DNA from: Diabrotica undecimpunctata
Lineage: Eukaryota > Arthropoda > Insecta > Coleoptera > Chrysomelidae
Assembly (NCBI RefSeq): GCF_040954645.1
Contig: NC_092803.1
Coordinates: forward strand, 118,871,461 to 118,935,460
Direction: 5' to 3'
DNA length: 64,000 bases
Part shown: positions 22,640 to 34,823 of the stretch, one piece after another
How the letters are laid out: each line of letters begins with the position of its first letter
Position numbering within the stretch: the first letter of the stretch is position 1
Notes under the pieces: model-generated
The model's input: the letters and a program-made list of their open reading frames with translations, nothing else
Database searches by the model: none
What the model was told of the DNA's origin: nothing
Translations under genes and position numbers: made by a program

Positions 22640-23690
22640 TTTTTAGGGCAAATATAACATATATTCAAGATCTGCCTGATCGGAATACTTGTTATCCTTT
22701 AAGGATATAAGATTCTTACTGTTGTTTTTTATAATCTTTGTCGTGAGTTTTATTGTTCTGCTTAGTAACTTTATTCCTCTATAATTCAAGGAAAGCTGCA
22801 TATCTCCCTGTCTATAAATGAGTATGGTGGCACTAGTTCGCCATTAATTTGAGAATCTATGCTTGTACAAAATTTTATAAATTAATTATATAAATTATTG
22901 TACTAGATTTTTCCCTTTATATTTGGGAAATTGATTTAGAATTCCATCCTGTCCTGGGCTTTTCAATTCTTTAATCTCTAGAGGGCTGATTTTATATCCT
23001 GTTTTCATTTATGTATTATTGTTTCTGTTGTTTCAACAATTTTTCCGTATTTTCTACGTTGTACAGTTCGGTGAGATAATCGATCTATTCTTTTTATGCA
23101 TTTTATTTGTGGCAACTAAATCATTAACTTCCTTTTCTTTGTGATCTGAGTTCTCCATATCTGTTTCTGTAGAGCATAGAAGTCGTTTTCCATCCCTTTG
23201 AAAGAGTTTTACTAGTTGTAAACAAGTTATTGTTTTATAAGTTGTATTGGTTTGTCTGCTTGTCTTACCAAAGTCAACGTTTCGCTTTTTGTTTTTCAGT
23301 ATTCCGCGTTCGATAGGGGTGTTATCGGTATTTAAGGTAAGCGTAATCCTTTTCTTTACAGTTTTGTTTAACTTTTGGACAGAACCATGGCGTTTTTATG
23401 GTTATATTGCTGCTGATATGAGCTGTTCTCGTATTAAATCTTTAAACGCCGCATCTTTAATATCTTCCTTTATTTTTTCCCAACTGAGATAAATTTTGTC
23501 TTCCTCCATTATTTACATAACTTTAATGTTTTTTTTTTCAATCTCTTCTCTTAAACTCTTCTTGTGGTGTGCCTTAGGTGTTTTTGACCCTAATTTTTTC
23601 TACTTTTTTTTAGCTACTAATAGCAGACAGAGAATGGTTACTACCGACATCCGCTTTGTTTAGCGTTATGACTTCTTGTTGCTCCTATAG
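22640..23690 (-). mobile_element. RTE-type LINE fragment (endonuclease end to RT start)
   Basis: The minus-strand translation gives KADVGSNHSLSAI (endonuclease S-x-H-x-L end, about 23650), and LNTDNTPIERGILKNKKRNV. It then gives an RT start: PGQDGILNQFPKYKGKNL, QGDMQLSLNYRGIKLLS and LTTKIIKN. It is broken by many stops. It has the same domain order as the LINE at 46165-48475 but stops before the catalytic palm. Confidence 0.65.
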
Positions 23691-23699
23691 AGATCGTTA

Positions 23700-24930
23700 C
23701 TAGCGTACACAGGCATGTTATGTTACTATAACGGTACTATACTAAACTATACTATAACCATGTAGGTACACAGAATTTCATTTCACTTCGATCTACGACA
23801 AGTATTCCTGATAAGGTGTAAATATATTTGATCGAGTTGACAGATAGTTATAGAGTCAGTGCAGAGAGCTGTAGAAACATTTGTCGGTGTTGGTAAGTTT
23901 ATTGCATGAAATATTTCCAGTAGCTAGGTTTTATGGATGCTACAATTTAAGAGAAGAATCTAGGTCTTGGTGATATTGTTGAAGAGATGACAGCACAAAT
24001 TACTTTGCTATCGTTCTTATAATTAGAATATAATATCTGATCAAAGCGTGATCCCCTAACAATATTAGGAAAAGTGTTGCAAGGTTAAATAATACGTATC
24101 GTGTTTTGGATAATAAGTTCGGGAGATGTTTATTTTCTAAAGTATTTTGTTTCATGGTGAGAGATGGTTTTTATTAGGAGATAAAGCAGTTAGGTATTTA
24201 TTATAACTGTTCATAATCATAGAACTAATTGAATTTAGTATGATATGTATAGCACATTCTACATAAGTTCAACGAAAAATTGTATCTCCTGCGCCATATA
24301 TTACACATTTTAAATACTCTTTTGACAAAATCTCAGCCATTTTTCCATATAATTGCTTAAAAACCCTAAGGAGAAATCGATTCCTAACATCTCTGAACCC
24401 GATAATAGTTCACTATTATAGGCAATCTAACTCTTTTGACACTATGCATTGTTCTATGTAGTATGTAACTTAACCAGTTGTACAGAAGTAGTTTACAAAT
24501 TATTTCCTCTCATCAATAAAGATTGAAGATTCTTCGTTTGTACTTACTACCTAGTTTTATTGTTGTACTGAAGTATTTTCATCAGGTTATAAATATATTT
24601 AGTACAGAAATGGCATGAAAATTTGAAGGTATTGTAAAAATGAGTTTATTTGACACTCAGCAATATTCTGGTTAATTCTCATAATGTATTGAAGCTCAGG
24701 TGTTTTTGAAATGGTTGGTAATCAAAATAATTTATTGTGCGGATAGTAATATTGAAAATATATTTTAATTTCACAAGTACATCGGTTTTCCCCAATTACT
24801 GCAAATTTTCAATCCTTTTATAGTTTTCAATTATAACCAATCGAAATACAGTACGTTCTAGAAGCTGTATAGAAGGGACAAAATTTTATTACTCACAATT
24901 ATAAAAAATATACCTACTTATTTATTCTAT
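23700..24930. other. AT-rich stretch with nothing recognised
   Basis: No coding signal was found. One donor-like GTAAGTTT at about 23896 follows a moderately mixed-composition segment, but nothing else supports an exon. Confidence 0.35.
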
Positions 24931-24970
24931 TATACAGTATACCCCAAAATAAATAGTACTTAACTTGTAA

Positions 24971-25957
24971 TTATTTTATTGTTTTAAAAAATACATAATA
25001 TTGACACTTTATAACATGTTCTAAATGAGCTCCTTCTCTCTTAAGATAGACTTTATACCGATATTCCAGATTTCTCGTAATGTTATGGAATAAATGTTGT
25101 ATCAAGTCCACGAAGAAGGCTCTAACGGCATCCTTTATCTCATTGATGGTTTGTGGTACCCGTTTAAAAACGACAATTTTAGCCATGCCCCAAATGTATG
25201 CGTCTGGAGATGTTAAGTCTGGAGAATGTGCAGGATAGGGGAAGTCAGTAAATCGTGAAATGAATTTGTCTGGAAAATGTCCCTGAAGAAATTGACGAAC
25301 TGCGACAGCAGTATGGCAAGTTGTCCCATCCTGCTGGAACAATTGGTCTCGAAATGCCAAACTACGTGCACAACAAAATTGACGTAGATCAGGGATAAAA
25401 CGGGTTAAAATTTGTATGTACCTCTGTTGATTAAGTGTGACTTGCCTACCATTTTTTTCGAAAAAGTATGGACTAATGATTACGTGTCCCGAAACTGCAT
25501 ACAAGACACTCACTTTTGCGCTATATAAAGGAACTTCTTGAACTTCATCTGGTCTGGCAAAGCCCAGAAATCGATTTGTGCGACGATTTACATGGCTTGA
25601 CAAATAAAAATGTGCTTCGTCTGAAAACCATACATTTTTCAAAAATTCATGATTTTCATACTGTAATGCAAGAATTCTGGTACAATATTCCACTCTACTG
25701 TTATAATCCCTGGCATGTAATTGTTGATGTACCTGAATCATATACCAAAATGCATTCAGCTCCTTCAGGATTCTTTGCAAAGAAGTTTGTTTCAAGCCAA
25801 GATGCAACGCTGTTCTTGTCTGGCTTTTTTTCGGATTTTCCAAAAATTCGCTCAAAAACACGTTCATGGTTATCGTTATTGTTAACTGTCCTGAGACGCC
25901 CTGAGTTTTCTTTTCGTTGGCACAATACATTACCCGTATTTCTAAACTTTTCAACAA
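24971..25957 (-). CDS. DD41D (rosa-like) transposase, C-terminal frame
   Basis: This 328-codon frame covers the catalytic DDE_3-type domain of a mariner-superfamily transposase. VWFSDEAHFYLSSHVNRRTN has the first aspartate and FQQDGTTCHTAVAVRQF the second. YPAHSPDLTSPDAYIWG has the third. I count 41 residues between the second aspartate and that of SPDAY, giving DD41D, the spacing reported for the rosa family. The first roughly 45 codons are probably not native, because the true N-terminus lies in the frame listed next; a single shift near 25850 joins them. All three catalytic aspartates survive. It lies between TIRs. Confidence 0.82.
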   Translation of the reverse strand: MLKSLEIRVMYCANEKKTQGVSGQLTITITMNVFLSEFLENPKKSQTRTALHLGLKQTSLQRILKELNAFWYMIQVHQQLHARDYNSRVEYCTRILALQYENHEFLKNVWFSDEAHFYLSSHVNRRTNRFLGFARPDEVQEVPLYSAKVSVLYAVSGHVIISPYFFEKNGRQVTLNQQRYIQILTRFIPDLRQFCCARSLAFRDQLFQQDGTTCHTAVAVRQFLQGHFPDKFISRFTDFPYPAHSPDLTSPDAYIWGMAKIVVFKRVPQTINEIKDAVRAFFVDLIQHLFHNITRNLEYRYKVYLKREGAHLEHVIKCQYYVFFKTIK

Positions 25958-26120
25958 CCTTCAAAATTACAGCATTACTTGGAGAACGTTTATTAAACCG
26001 TTGTGTGCATTGATCACACGCGTATTGCGTATTGCAGACTTGCACTATTACGTCGGCCGATTCCGTATGAGCGAAAATAACGCCCCACAAGAAGCACTTT
26101 CTCCTCTGTACTTTTAACAA
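25701..26120 (-). pseudogene. DD41D transposase, N-terminal frame
   Basis: This frame carries the helix-turn-helix half of the same transposase (TQRFNKRSPSNAVILKVVEK; FRNTGNVLCQRKENSGRLRT). From about residue 85 it reads out of frame relative to the catalytic part. The frame opens immediately inside the direct repeats at 26115-26285. One frameshift therefore separates two otherwise well-preserved halves. Confidence 0.75.
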
Positions 26121-26285
26121 TTAGACCCTAATAATTAATTGTTTAATGATTACTTGACAGGTCTATACTAATTAATTTGAATATAAATTGTCTAATTGTT
26201 AAAAACACCATTTTTAACAATTAGACCCTAATAATTAATTGTTTAATGATTACTAGACAGGTCTATACTAATTAATTTGAATATA
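26115..26285. repeat. Tandem pair of ~72-bp direct repeats
   Basis: The unit starts TTAACAATTAGACCCTAATA and ends TTAATTTGAATATAA. It occurs at 26115-26186 and 26214-26285 with one visible mismatch (ACTTGACAGG versus ACTAGACAGG). It is part of the 5' untranslated region of the rosa-like element. Confidence 0.85.
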
Positions 26286-26349
26286 ACAGCGCGCACAATG
26301 AGACATCTATGTTTCAGTTTCAGTACTGTTTATTTTGGGCAATATTGTA

Positions 26350-26955
26350 TAATAAATAAAACACATTATTGATCTTTTTCAAATTGAATTTTTTAATACA
26401 GATATGTGTATGTGTATGTGTGCTTGGGATATTGACTGCGAAACCTATGGTTTCATTCGCCTAATCATGTTTGACTTTGATTCTTGACAATGATTAAAAT
26501 AAAATATATTAATATTTAAAATTTACATTATTAATATTTTAAAAACAATATAACTACGGTAAAAATTCTACATTATACAATTGGTGAACTTACAAAAATC
26601 ATGTATATTTTTTTACAATTTTATACAATTTTGTATACAATTTTCTAGTAGTAGGTATGCGGTCTCGTATCCATGCATCCAGAGCCCAGTGGTTGTTTTT
26701 CCAGTATTATCCAGATCCGCAAGCAGTGGTTTTTATTTTATTTATTTATTTATTATGTTTTTTGTTATTTTTTTTTGTTATTTCTTTATTTTTTTTACTT
26801 TCAATGTTTTTTGTGTGTATCTTTTTTATTAATATTGTTTATTGTTTTTTTTTTTTTAGTTAAAATGCTTCTTTATATTTTGTTTTACATGTCTTATTTT
26901 ATTTTTTTTTTCATTTATGTACAAGTTTTGGTATACATTGTTCTTTATAAACTAT
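26350..26955. repeat. AT/T-rich low-complexity stretch
   Basis: A (TGTATG)-like patch lies at about 26404-26422. T-runs dominate 26735-26915. Hydrophobic reading frames here are products of T-richness, not genes. Confidence 0.6.
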
Positions 26956-26959
26956 AATT

Positions 26960-28265
26960 TCATATTCTTATTTTTAAACTGCTTATGTATTGACATAGCA
27001 ACTTAAAAACTTCTAAATTATTAGAAACTATTAACCCATAAAGGTTGATGGGTTTTACTAAGATTTTTATTTTCATAATGGCTTCCATAAAAATTTTGGT
27101 CTTTATTCTATTTTTACTACAATTAAATATTATACGTTCTAGTGTGCCATATTCTCCACACTCGCAGTTTGGGGAATTTAAAATTTTTAATTTAAATAAG
27201 TGAGATGGTACTAGGGAATGATTGAATCGAATTCTACAGATAATTCTGATTGCATATTTTTTTGTTATAAAATTAGAGAACCATGGTTTGGTCGGAATTT
27301 TCGGCTGATTTTCTTTATAAAAATGTCCCGTGGTGGAATGATTATATTTATTCATCCATTCCTGCCTAATTATATTTTTTGAAATAATATAAAGGACTTC
27401 AGGAACTAATGAATAATTTACAAAAGTATCGGAATCTAATGCTTCCTTGGCCAGTATGTGTACTTTTTCATTGTGGATGATCCCACAATGAGCTTTAACC
27501 CAAGCAGACTTAACTATTTTTCCTTTCTCATACAAGTATTTAAAATTGGGTAATATATTTTATAAGATATAATTAATATTAATATTAGTAGATATGTGAA
27601 AGTTTATGTAAAACACTTTTACAATCTGATATTATTAAAAAAATTTTATTATTAAATAAATTAGTTTTAATATATTTTAATGCTTCTAATATAGCGAGTT
27701 GTTCAGCTGAATAATTTGAAAATTCACTTAAATGTTTTTTAGCCTCGAAATAGTTTTGTATAGGGTCCCAAAATGCACAGGACGTTTTTTCTTCTTTTTT
27801 TGATGCATGTGGAAATATGATATGATAATTTTTAAAATCGTTTTCTATGTCTGAATTAAACATCACATTTCTCAACGACTTGGGGTAATTAGAATAATCT
27901 CGTAGAAAGCGTATTTCTATCTAAGGCACATCAGTTAAGTTTGTTTGGTATCTCGGTAATAGTTCGTTTTTATACATATTGTCTTTATATTGTAAGCAGT
28001 CTTGAAATGATTTACATAAAACCAGTGATTCTTTTTTCTTCCAGTACTTATTAGTTAAATCCATTATAAATTGGTTGTGGACTTTACTAACTAGACTACT
28101 ATTTTTAGATAAAATTTTGCACAAAAATTTATTACAGAGATATTTTCTTCTTAGCTCTAAAGGCATTTCACAACATTCTAGTTGAAGATTTGAAATTGGT
28201 GTACTTTTAAAGGCTCCAAGGGACAATCTTAGATATTTATTCGCTAAATTATCTAACTTTTTTAG
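26960..28265 (-). mobile_element. I/R1-like LINE fragment: RT tail and RNase H
   Basis: Three minus-strand segments follow each other. The first (28265-27921) is the post-RT linker (LANKYLRLSLGAFKSTPISN; CCEMPLELRRKYL). The second (27875-27585) is the first half of RNase H (PHASKKEEKTSCAFW; YSAEQLAILEALKYI; FLIISDCKSVLHKL). The third (27535-26960) is the second half (VKSAWVKAHCGIIHNEKVHI) plus the C-terminal tail (CRIRFNHSLVPSHLFKLKIL; CECG). RNase H places it in a LINE clade of the I/R1 type. The first RNase H aspartate, normally in a TDAS-like motif, reads PHAS, so the active site is damaged. The catalytic RT is absent. Confidence 0.8.
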
Positions 28266-28269
28266 GTTA

Positions 28270-28505
28270 CTGAATCAAAAAATTAAGCTGAATTATTCTG
28301 AGAATGTCAATTGAGGGACCCCAAAAAAGATAAAAAAAGTTTACCGCTCCTAGCTCCCAGCTTCCCCCTAAAACCCTTTTTTTGGAAAAGGGTGGGGAGG
28401 AAATCGATTTACCAAGAATCTGTAGCGTCGTAGAAAAAAATGTTTTAAATAATAAATTTAGCTGAGATAATTTAAAACAAAAATTTTAATTGGCACTTTT
28501 TGTGT
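28270..28505. other. Short spacer with nothing recognised
   Basis: This unassigned sequence lies between two LINE remnants. It includes a purine/pyrimidine-skewed patch at about 28340-28400. Confidence 0.3.
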
Positions 28506-28509
28506 AGAA

Positions 28510-28740
28510 TAAACTTCTTCTTCTACGGCACTACAGCCAAATTGAGCCTTGGCCTCCTTTATTTTTTGCCTCCACCCTTGCTTGTCTGTGGCTGATGTTC
28601 TTCATACACGGACTTCTAAAAGGGCTTGTGCGTCGCTGCATTCTAGCATTCAGTGCTCTTTTTGGTAGCCTATCCTCTCCCATTCTTATCACATATCCGG
28701 CCAATGCAATCTTTGTATTCTAATGGTTTAGTGTAAATTC
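28510..28740 (-). mobile_element. LINE 3' end fragment with (GAA)n tail
   Basis: The minus-strand translation gives GHVIRMGEDRLPKRALNARM, then IKEAKAQFG close to CCGTAGAAGAAGAAG. That matches the C-terminal AGHVxRM...KKAL and EEAKxxFGL pattern of RTE-type LINEs. It is strongly 5'-truncated. Confidence 0.65.
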
Positions 28741-28794
28741 AACTACTCCCTCAGAAACAAAGCTAGAAGCGATCGGCGATTTTAAATATCATTT

Positions 28795-29545
28795 CTATCG
28801 ACAAAAGTCAAAATGCGTTTTAAAGGTAAAGAGTACAGCTTTAGTATGCAATTTTTTTATCTTGCCGCAAGTATAATCAGTGTATAAATCGTTTAAATAA
28901 ATAAACGTTGTGCGATTTTTGCCATTTTTTACGATTCTCATGGGATCAACAAAGTGTATCACTTCCATTGAATTGTCGCTGTGGAATTTCCATTGATAGA
29001 GTGATTGTGTGATGATTCCCAATCTTAAAAACCTATAACATGCAATTTTAATTTTGAGTTTTGGCAACAAATATGAAGCATTTGAAATATACTTAAAAAC
29101 GCTGAATTTAAACTTTCACATTACAAACGATCGCTAGTCATGGGAAATGCTTTAACGAAGACGGTATTGGGTGAAATTTGTAGCTGAAATTGTGTAGTTT
29201 CACAAAACGTAAATGTATAATAAAAAAAGCGGTTTTAAACGTTTTAGATCGTCTGTAATGCAAAAGTTTAAATTCAGCGATTGTAGGAATAGTTCAAATG
29301 TCTCACATTTGTTGCCCAAACTCAAAACCGAAATTTCATGCTATAGGTTTTGAAGGTTATGCTCCAACAATTGAAATTTCATAGTGACCGGACAATGGAA
29401 GTGGTTTCAATTTTAATGGTCTCATGAGAATCATAACAAAATGGCAAAAATTGCACAACGTTTATTTATTTAACACCTTTATAGCTTTAAAACTGCACTC
29501 ATCACCTTTAATTTTTTGTAGAAAAGACGCTCTAATCAAAAGGTA
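28795..29545. repeat. Foldback repeat with ~280-320-bp inverted arms
   Basis: The segment 28795-29113 recurs inverted at 29266-29545. Examples are AACGTTGTGCGATTTTTGCC against GGCAAAAATTGCACAACGTT, and CGCTGAATTTAAAC against GTTTAAATTCAGCG. A loop of about 150 bp separates the arms. There is no coding capacity. It could be a MITE or a collapsed inverted dimer of a larger repeat. Confidence 0.8.
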
Positions 29546-29559
29546 TCGAATTTTTACCG

Positions 29560-29690
29560 TCGAGTTGATCTTCTTCATCACGTGCCATCTCCGCGACGGA
29601 GGTTGGCAATCATCATGGCTATTCTGATCTTAGATGCTGCTGCTCTGAATAGTCGAGTTGATACAAATATTATTTAAAACCTATTTCGCA
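29560..29690 (-). mobile_element. RTE-type LINE 3' terminal scrap
   Basis: The minus strand reads RLFRAAASKIRIAMMIANLR, then RGDGT, then a GAAGAAG-like tail. This is the same C-terminal signature as at 7285-7595. Confidence 0.65.
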
Positions 29691-29699
29691 ATGATTTTT

Positions 29700-30690
29700 G
29701 ATACATCGATTTTTTTCATTTTCCCTTTGTTTTTCCGTAAGAGTAACGATCCGAAGCAGTGTGATAGGGTTTTAAGTAAATTGAGTCTTTAAGTGCATAT
29801 TAGGCGGCGAGTATTATTATGTGATTTTTCTAGGAAAACTTTTGATTCAACCACATACCGAGGAATGTCACGCTGTTTTGAATATAAAGGAGTAGTGCAG
29901 TGGGTCATTCTTTCGAAAACAGCATATCAGTTGTCTTTGTAACATATAATTCAAATCCTCTACTAGCTATTTATTCATCTAGTTGAGTTTTATATATACT
30001 ATTCTACACATATAGTCTTTTGTGGCCCTTTAATATTTACCACTAAATCGTCTGCATAGAGGCCAGCTTTGAGAGGTTTAGATCATTTATTTAATATGTT
30101 GTTTATGTCAATTAGGAATAGGGTAGGACTGATTACCGGAATTGTGGAGTACCGTTTTCTATAGTATAAAAATCTGAATAAAAGTTGTTAACTCTTACCC
30201 GAAAATTTAAGAAATTTTTGATAAAGGTTAAGCAGCCCCCTCTAATATTGAATGCGTGCAATTTTTTAATAATGCGTCTTTTGTGGCCCTTTAATATTTA
30301 CCACTAAATCGTCTGCATAGAGGCCAGCTTTGAGAGGTTTAGATCATTTATTTAATATGTTGTTTATGTCAATTAGGAATAGGGTAGGACTGATTACCGG
30401 AATTGTGGAGTACCGTTTTCTATAGTATAAAAATCTGAATAAAAGTTGTTAACTCTTACCCGAAAATTTAAGAAATTTTTGATAAAGGTTAAGCAGCCCC
30501 CTCTAATATTGAATGCGTGCAATTTTTTAATAATGTATCTACAACACGTAATGAAGGTTTTCTTTAGGTGGAAGAAAATAGCTATGCATATTTGATTCAT
30601 TGCGTAAGTCTACAATATTGTTAATTGTTGGCCGGTTACGTCTGAAGCCGTTTTGCTCTGGTAAGAAAAAATAAGAGTTAGCCATGGCAC
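29700..30690 (-). mobile_element. I/Jockey-like LINE reverse-transcriptase fragment
   Basis: The minus strand begins with RT motif 1 (PEQNGFRRNRPTINNIVDL, about 30660). It continues with the palm (CIAIFFHLKKTFITCCRYII, normally FDLEKAFDT) and then KLHAFNIRGGCLTFIKNFL. FRVRVNNFYSDFYTIENGTP follows, then a decayed YADD zone near 30050. The palm aspartate is replaced by histidine (FHL). The middle is duplicated in tandem (see next entry). On the right it abuts a plus-strand Penelope-like fragment. Confidence 0.7.
30014..30535. repeat. Tandem duplication, 261-bp unit x 2
   Basis: The block starting GTCTTTTGTGGCCCTTTAAT at 30015 restarts at 30276. The two copies read identically to about 30535 as far as I could check. 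They lie within the LINE RT fragment and duplicate the ENGTP to YADD region. Near identity suggests a recent local event. Confidence 0.92.
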
Positions 30691-31500
30691 ATGTTGAGAG
30701 ATGGGGCTGTACGATTCTGGAGCAATCCTCTAAGCCCATTACTATCAGAAATTTTTATGGATCATTTAGAAACAAAGATTTCAAAACATCCCGTATTCAA
30801 ACAGTTTGTATATTGGTTGAGATACATGGAAGATATGCTGGTATACTTTACAGCAACTAACAGACAACTTGACCAATTCTTATGCTATATTAGTTCACTT
30901 CATAGTCATATCAGATTTACAAGAGAAACATAACAGAATCCATCTGTAAATTTTCTTTCTGCTCCATTATATATACAGGCAAGATATCATCAAAAATAGC
31001 CAAACACATAAAAAAGAAAAGAATAACGGTAGCTTTCAGCACAAACAACAATTTAAGTAAATATAATAAGAACAACAAAAGCCAGAAGAAAAGTACTTAC
31101 ACAGTGGTGTATATAAACTTACATATGGCGACTGCTCAAAAACTTACAACGGTCAAACGGGTAGAACCTTTAACAAGAGTGTAGCAGAACACAAAAGGGC
31201 TTTTAATAATAGAAAAACAGATTCTACTTACGCACTTCACATTTTAGATCATAATCATTATTTTAATAACCAATTTCAAATTCTTCACACTCAATATAAG
31301 TGCCTTAAACCATCACTATTAGAATCTATAGAAATTAACAAATTAGAATATACAGATATAATTCTAAATGACCAACTTTAGACAAACAGTTTTCCCCTCC
31401 TTAACTTATTAAGTTAAATACTATAAAGTGTTAGACGCATTCAAAAATAGCTCACTTGACCGCCGACCGCCTTGACCGCCTTGCCGAAACAGCTGTAGTG
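30690..31500 (+). mobile_element. Penelope-like element fragment (RT end + GIY-YIG)
   Basis: The RT C-terminal half is visible: NPLSPLLSEIFMDHLETKI, then WLRYMEDMLVYF. After a stop at 30930 and some shifts, TYTVVYKLTYGDCSKTYNGQ and TGRTFNKSVAEHKR follow. PLEs normally have RYVDD; here it reads RYMED, losing a catalytic aspartate. The GIY-YIG landmarks appear as VYK and YNG. LDHNHYFNNQF and ESIEINK are PLE C-terminal features. The frame ends near 31380. A GC-rich stretch at about 31451-31500 may be the end of the element's terminal repeat. Confidence 0.8.
31453..31500 (+). ncRNA. Hammerhead ribozyme relic (PLE 3' end)
   Basis: GAAA at 31486-31489 is followed by a palindromic ACAGCTGT (31489-31496), an A, and GTG (31498-31500). 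GTG can pair with CAC at 31453-31455, just before the slot where CUGANGA should lie. That slot reads TTGACCG, so three core positions are altered. Short GACCGCC repeats fill the stem II region. This matches a decayed type I hammerhead layout. Confidence 0.4.
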
Positions 31501-31504
31501 ATGG

Positions 31505-32958
<1,454 letters not shown>

Positions 32959-33299
32959 TCAAGCTAACAATTCATAAGGACTTCCGAGTTCTCAGTTTCC
33001 TGAGCCCCCAAATCACGTCACTTATTTACTGTTCATTGCACTAATACTGCTTGCCATGGGGATGGTCAATTTATTGTAAGGTTTTAACCACGTGTGTTAT
33101 ACCATCATGAAATCCACGAATAACTTAGGATCATGAGGAGGTCAATCTTAGTTAAAATATCTCCTCTTCACCATCACAAAGACAATAATGGAGATCACTA
33201 CCCTGGTTAGCTCTTCTCAGAGGTAGTTGTGCTAATTCCTCAAACAAAAAATGGTAGCAAGAACCATCACAAGGGAGATCAAAGCATAACACAAAATTC

Positions 33300-34000
33300 A
33301 AACAAACATTAATTTAAATAAATAGACCTGCCTCTGCGGTACAGTAAGTCCTGTAGAAACTGGCTAAATGGATTATTAATAAATTCGAAGTTCCAAGAAG
33401 TAGGAATATTGATAATAAAATTAATTGATGTATGTATATTGAAATTTTGAGATACGAGTGTGGTAGATCGCTGATAAGGTACAATTAGATTTGGGTGAAA
33501 GTTAGCGCAAATATTTTTGACGGCAGGAGGTGGAATCATAGATGGAACGGGTACTGTCATCTCTTTAATTGAGAAAAACCGCTCTTTTTTTTTAATTTGT
33601 ACGGCTTCTCGGGTAATTCTTATTTGTAGAAACTGATCGGGTTTATTGTTTACGTATTTTTTTTTTAAAACGATTTTGTGACCTACATATAGATGATGTT
33701 GACCTAGAGCTGAGAAACAGGCTAAACCAAAATGTAATGTTCATAGATCCTATTTTCGATTTTTCGATTGGTTTGGCCTATGTAAGATCGTGTGCAGTTT
33801 GTACAAGGAATTTATAAACTTCCTGTTGGTAATTTGAAATTTTGTCTTTATCGGATCGGACAAGAGATGAAAGTTTTTGTTGAAAGGTAAATGTTGTCCT
33901 TATTCCCTTTAATTTAAGAATTTTGTCGATTTTTCAGTGATATTTTAATATTAAAACAGAAAAGCTTTCGTATGATAAGGGTATAGTTCTTTGTATTGGG
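33300..34000 (-). mobile_element. Penelope-like element fragment (GIY-YIG and C-terminus)
   Basis: The minus-strand translation gives KIDKILKLKGIRTTFTFQQK, then PCTNCTRSYIGQTNRKIENR, the GIY-YIG endonuclease core. After frame changes it gives ITREAVQIKKKERFFSIKEM and TVPVPSMIPPPAV (ORF 33560-33309), which fit the PLE C-terminal REAxxIxK region. The RT is missing. A plus-strand copy of the same pre-endonuclease region starts near 34220, so two PLE pieces face each other. Confidence 0.65.
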
Positions 34001-34209
34001 ATTGATTGAGAGATTGACGCCTGTAAATGCTCCTATTAATATGAATTTTGCAGCAACCTTTTGGACGAGGGGTTATTTTAAAAACCTTATTTACTTCAAC
34101 TCGTTTCTTTAAGACAAGCTCTCGTCCAAAATAGTAACCGCGTAAATAGTGTCAATAGGAGCATCAATCCCATGCCCCGCCTGAATCCAAACAGTCAGAT
34201 TCTTATCAT

Positions 34210-34400
34210 GTTAAAGCGGTTCGTTTTTATTTTAAAGGTGTTACTGACAAAATCGACAAAATCCTAAAATCAAGGAGAATCAAGAACAATATTTACGCCT
34301 TAGCAAAAACTTTTATCTTTTGTCTAATCCAAATCCAATTCGGTTTCAACCCTAGGATAACTTCATTTCTCTCTATACAGGTTACAAACGTAATTATGAC
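34210..34400 (+). mobile_element. Penelope-like scrap, opposite orientation
   Basis: GVTDKIDKILKSRRIKNNIY, then ALAKTFIF, parallels the minus-strand KIDKILKLKGIRTTF of the neighbouring fragment. Nothing catalytic remains. The boundary with the minus-strand piece is near 34070. Confidence 0.4.
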
Positions 34401-34755
34401 AATTTCATAACTATGGGCTCCATCCAATTCTATAAACCAAAAATTATCTGATAAGCGACAGATATCAAAAAATGCCCGAATTGTCTAAATAATAAAAGAG
34501 ATAACGGCACCTGAATGGCTTCAATATGGATATCTCTTCGAAAATCGTCCGCTCCGTCTACTAATCCAGCTCAGGCCCTCAAGAATCTTCGCGCCAGCTC
34601 CCATCGAAACGTCACATCAGTAAACCACGTCACTATAGTGCAGTGAACAGTAAATAGTATACAAGTTAAGTAAGAAAAGCTCGGAGTATTCAAATTTTAT
34701 GCAGTTGAACCATGAAATTAGGTGTTTGATTTTAATTTTTCTAATAATAATAATC

Positions 34756-34758
<3 letters not shown>

Positions 34759-34820
<62 letters not shown>
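34759..34820. repeat. (TA)n microsatellite at left end of PLE
   Basis: A TA run directly abuts CGAGAAAAGG, the end of the inverted-arm element. The other end of that element also meets TA-rich sequence. Confidence 0.96.

Positions 34821-34823
<3 letters not shown>

Larger units (their letters stand above)
24935..26347 (-). mobile_element. rosa-like DD41D mariner transposon
   Basis: Terminal inverted repeats are visible: the left reads CAGTATACCCCAAAATAAAT then AGTACT. The right, on the minus strand, reads CAATATTGCCCAAAATAAAC then AGTACT. Each is flanked by TA (24933-24934 and 26348-26349). The interior is almost filled by one minus-strand transposase in two overlapping frames. About 1.4 kb is a normal size for the superfamily. 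Confidence 0.83.

Noticed and set aside
23880..23905. Donor-like GTAAGTTT as an exon boundary
   Set aside because: No open frame, acceptor or family similarity; such motifs are common by chance in AT-rich DNA.
26581..26957. Hydrophobic frames suggesting membrane proteins
   Set aside because: The tract is T-rich, and all three forward frames look hydrophobic; no start context or conserved domain.
34606..34613. GAAACGTC as another hammerhead 3' core
   Set aside because: No CUGANGA-like box or stem II can be found upstream at a workable distance.
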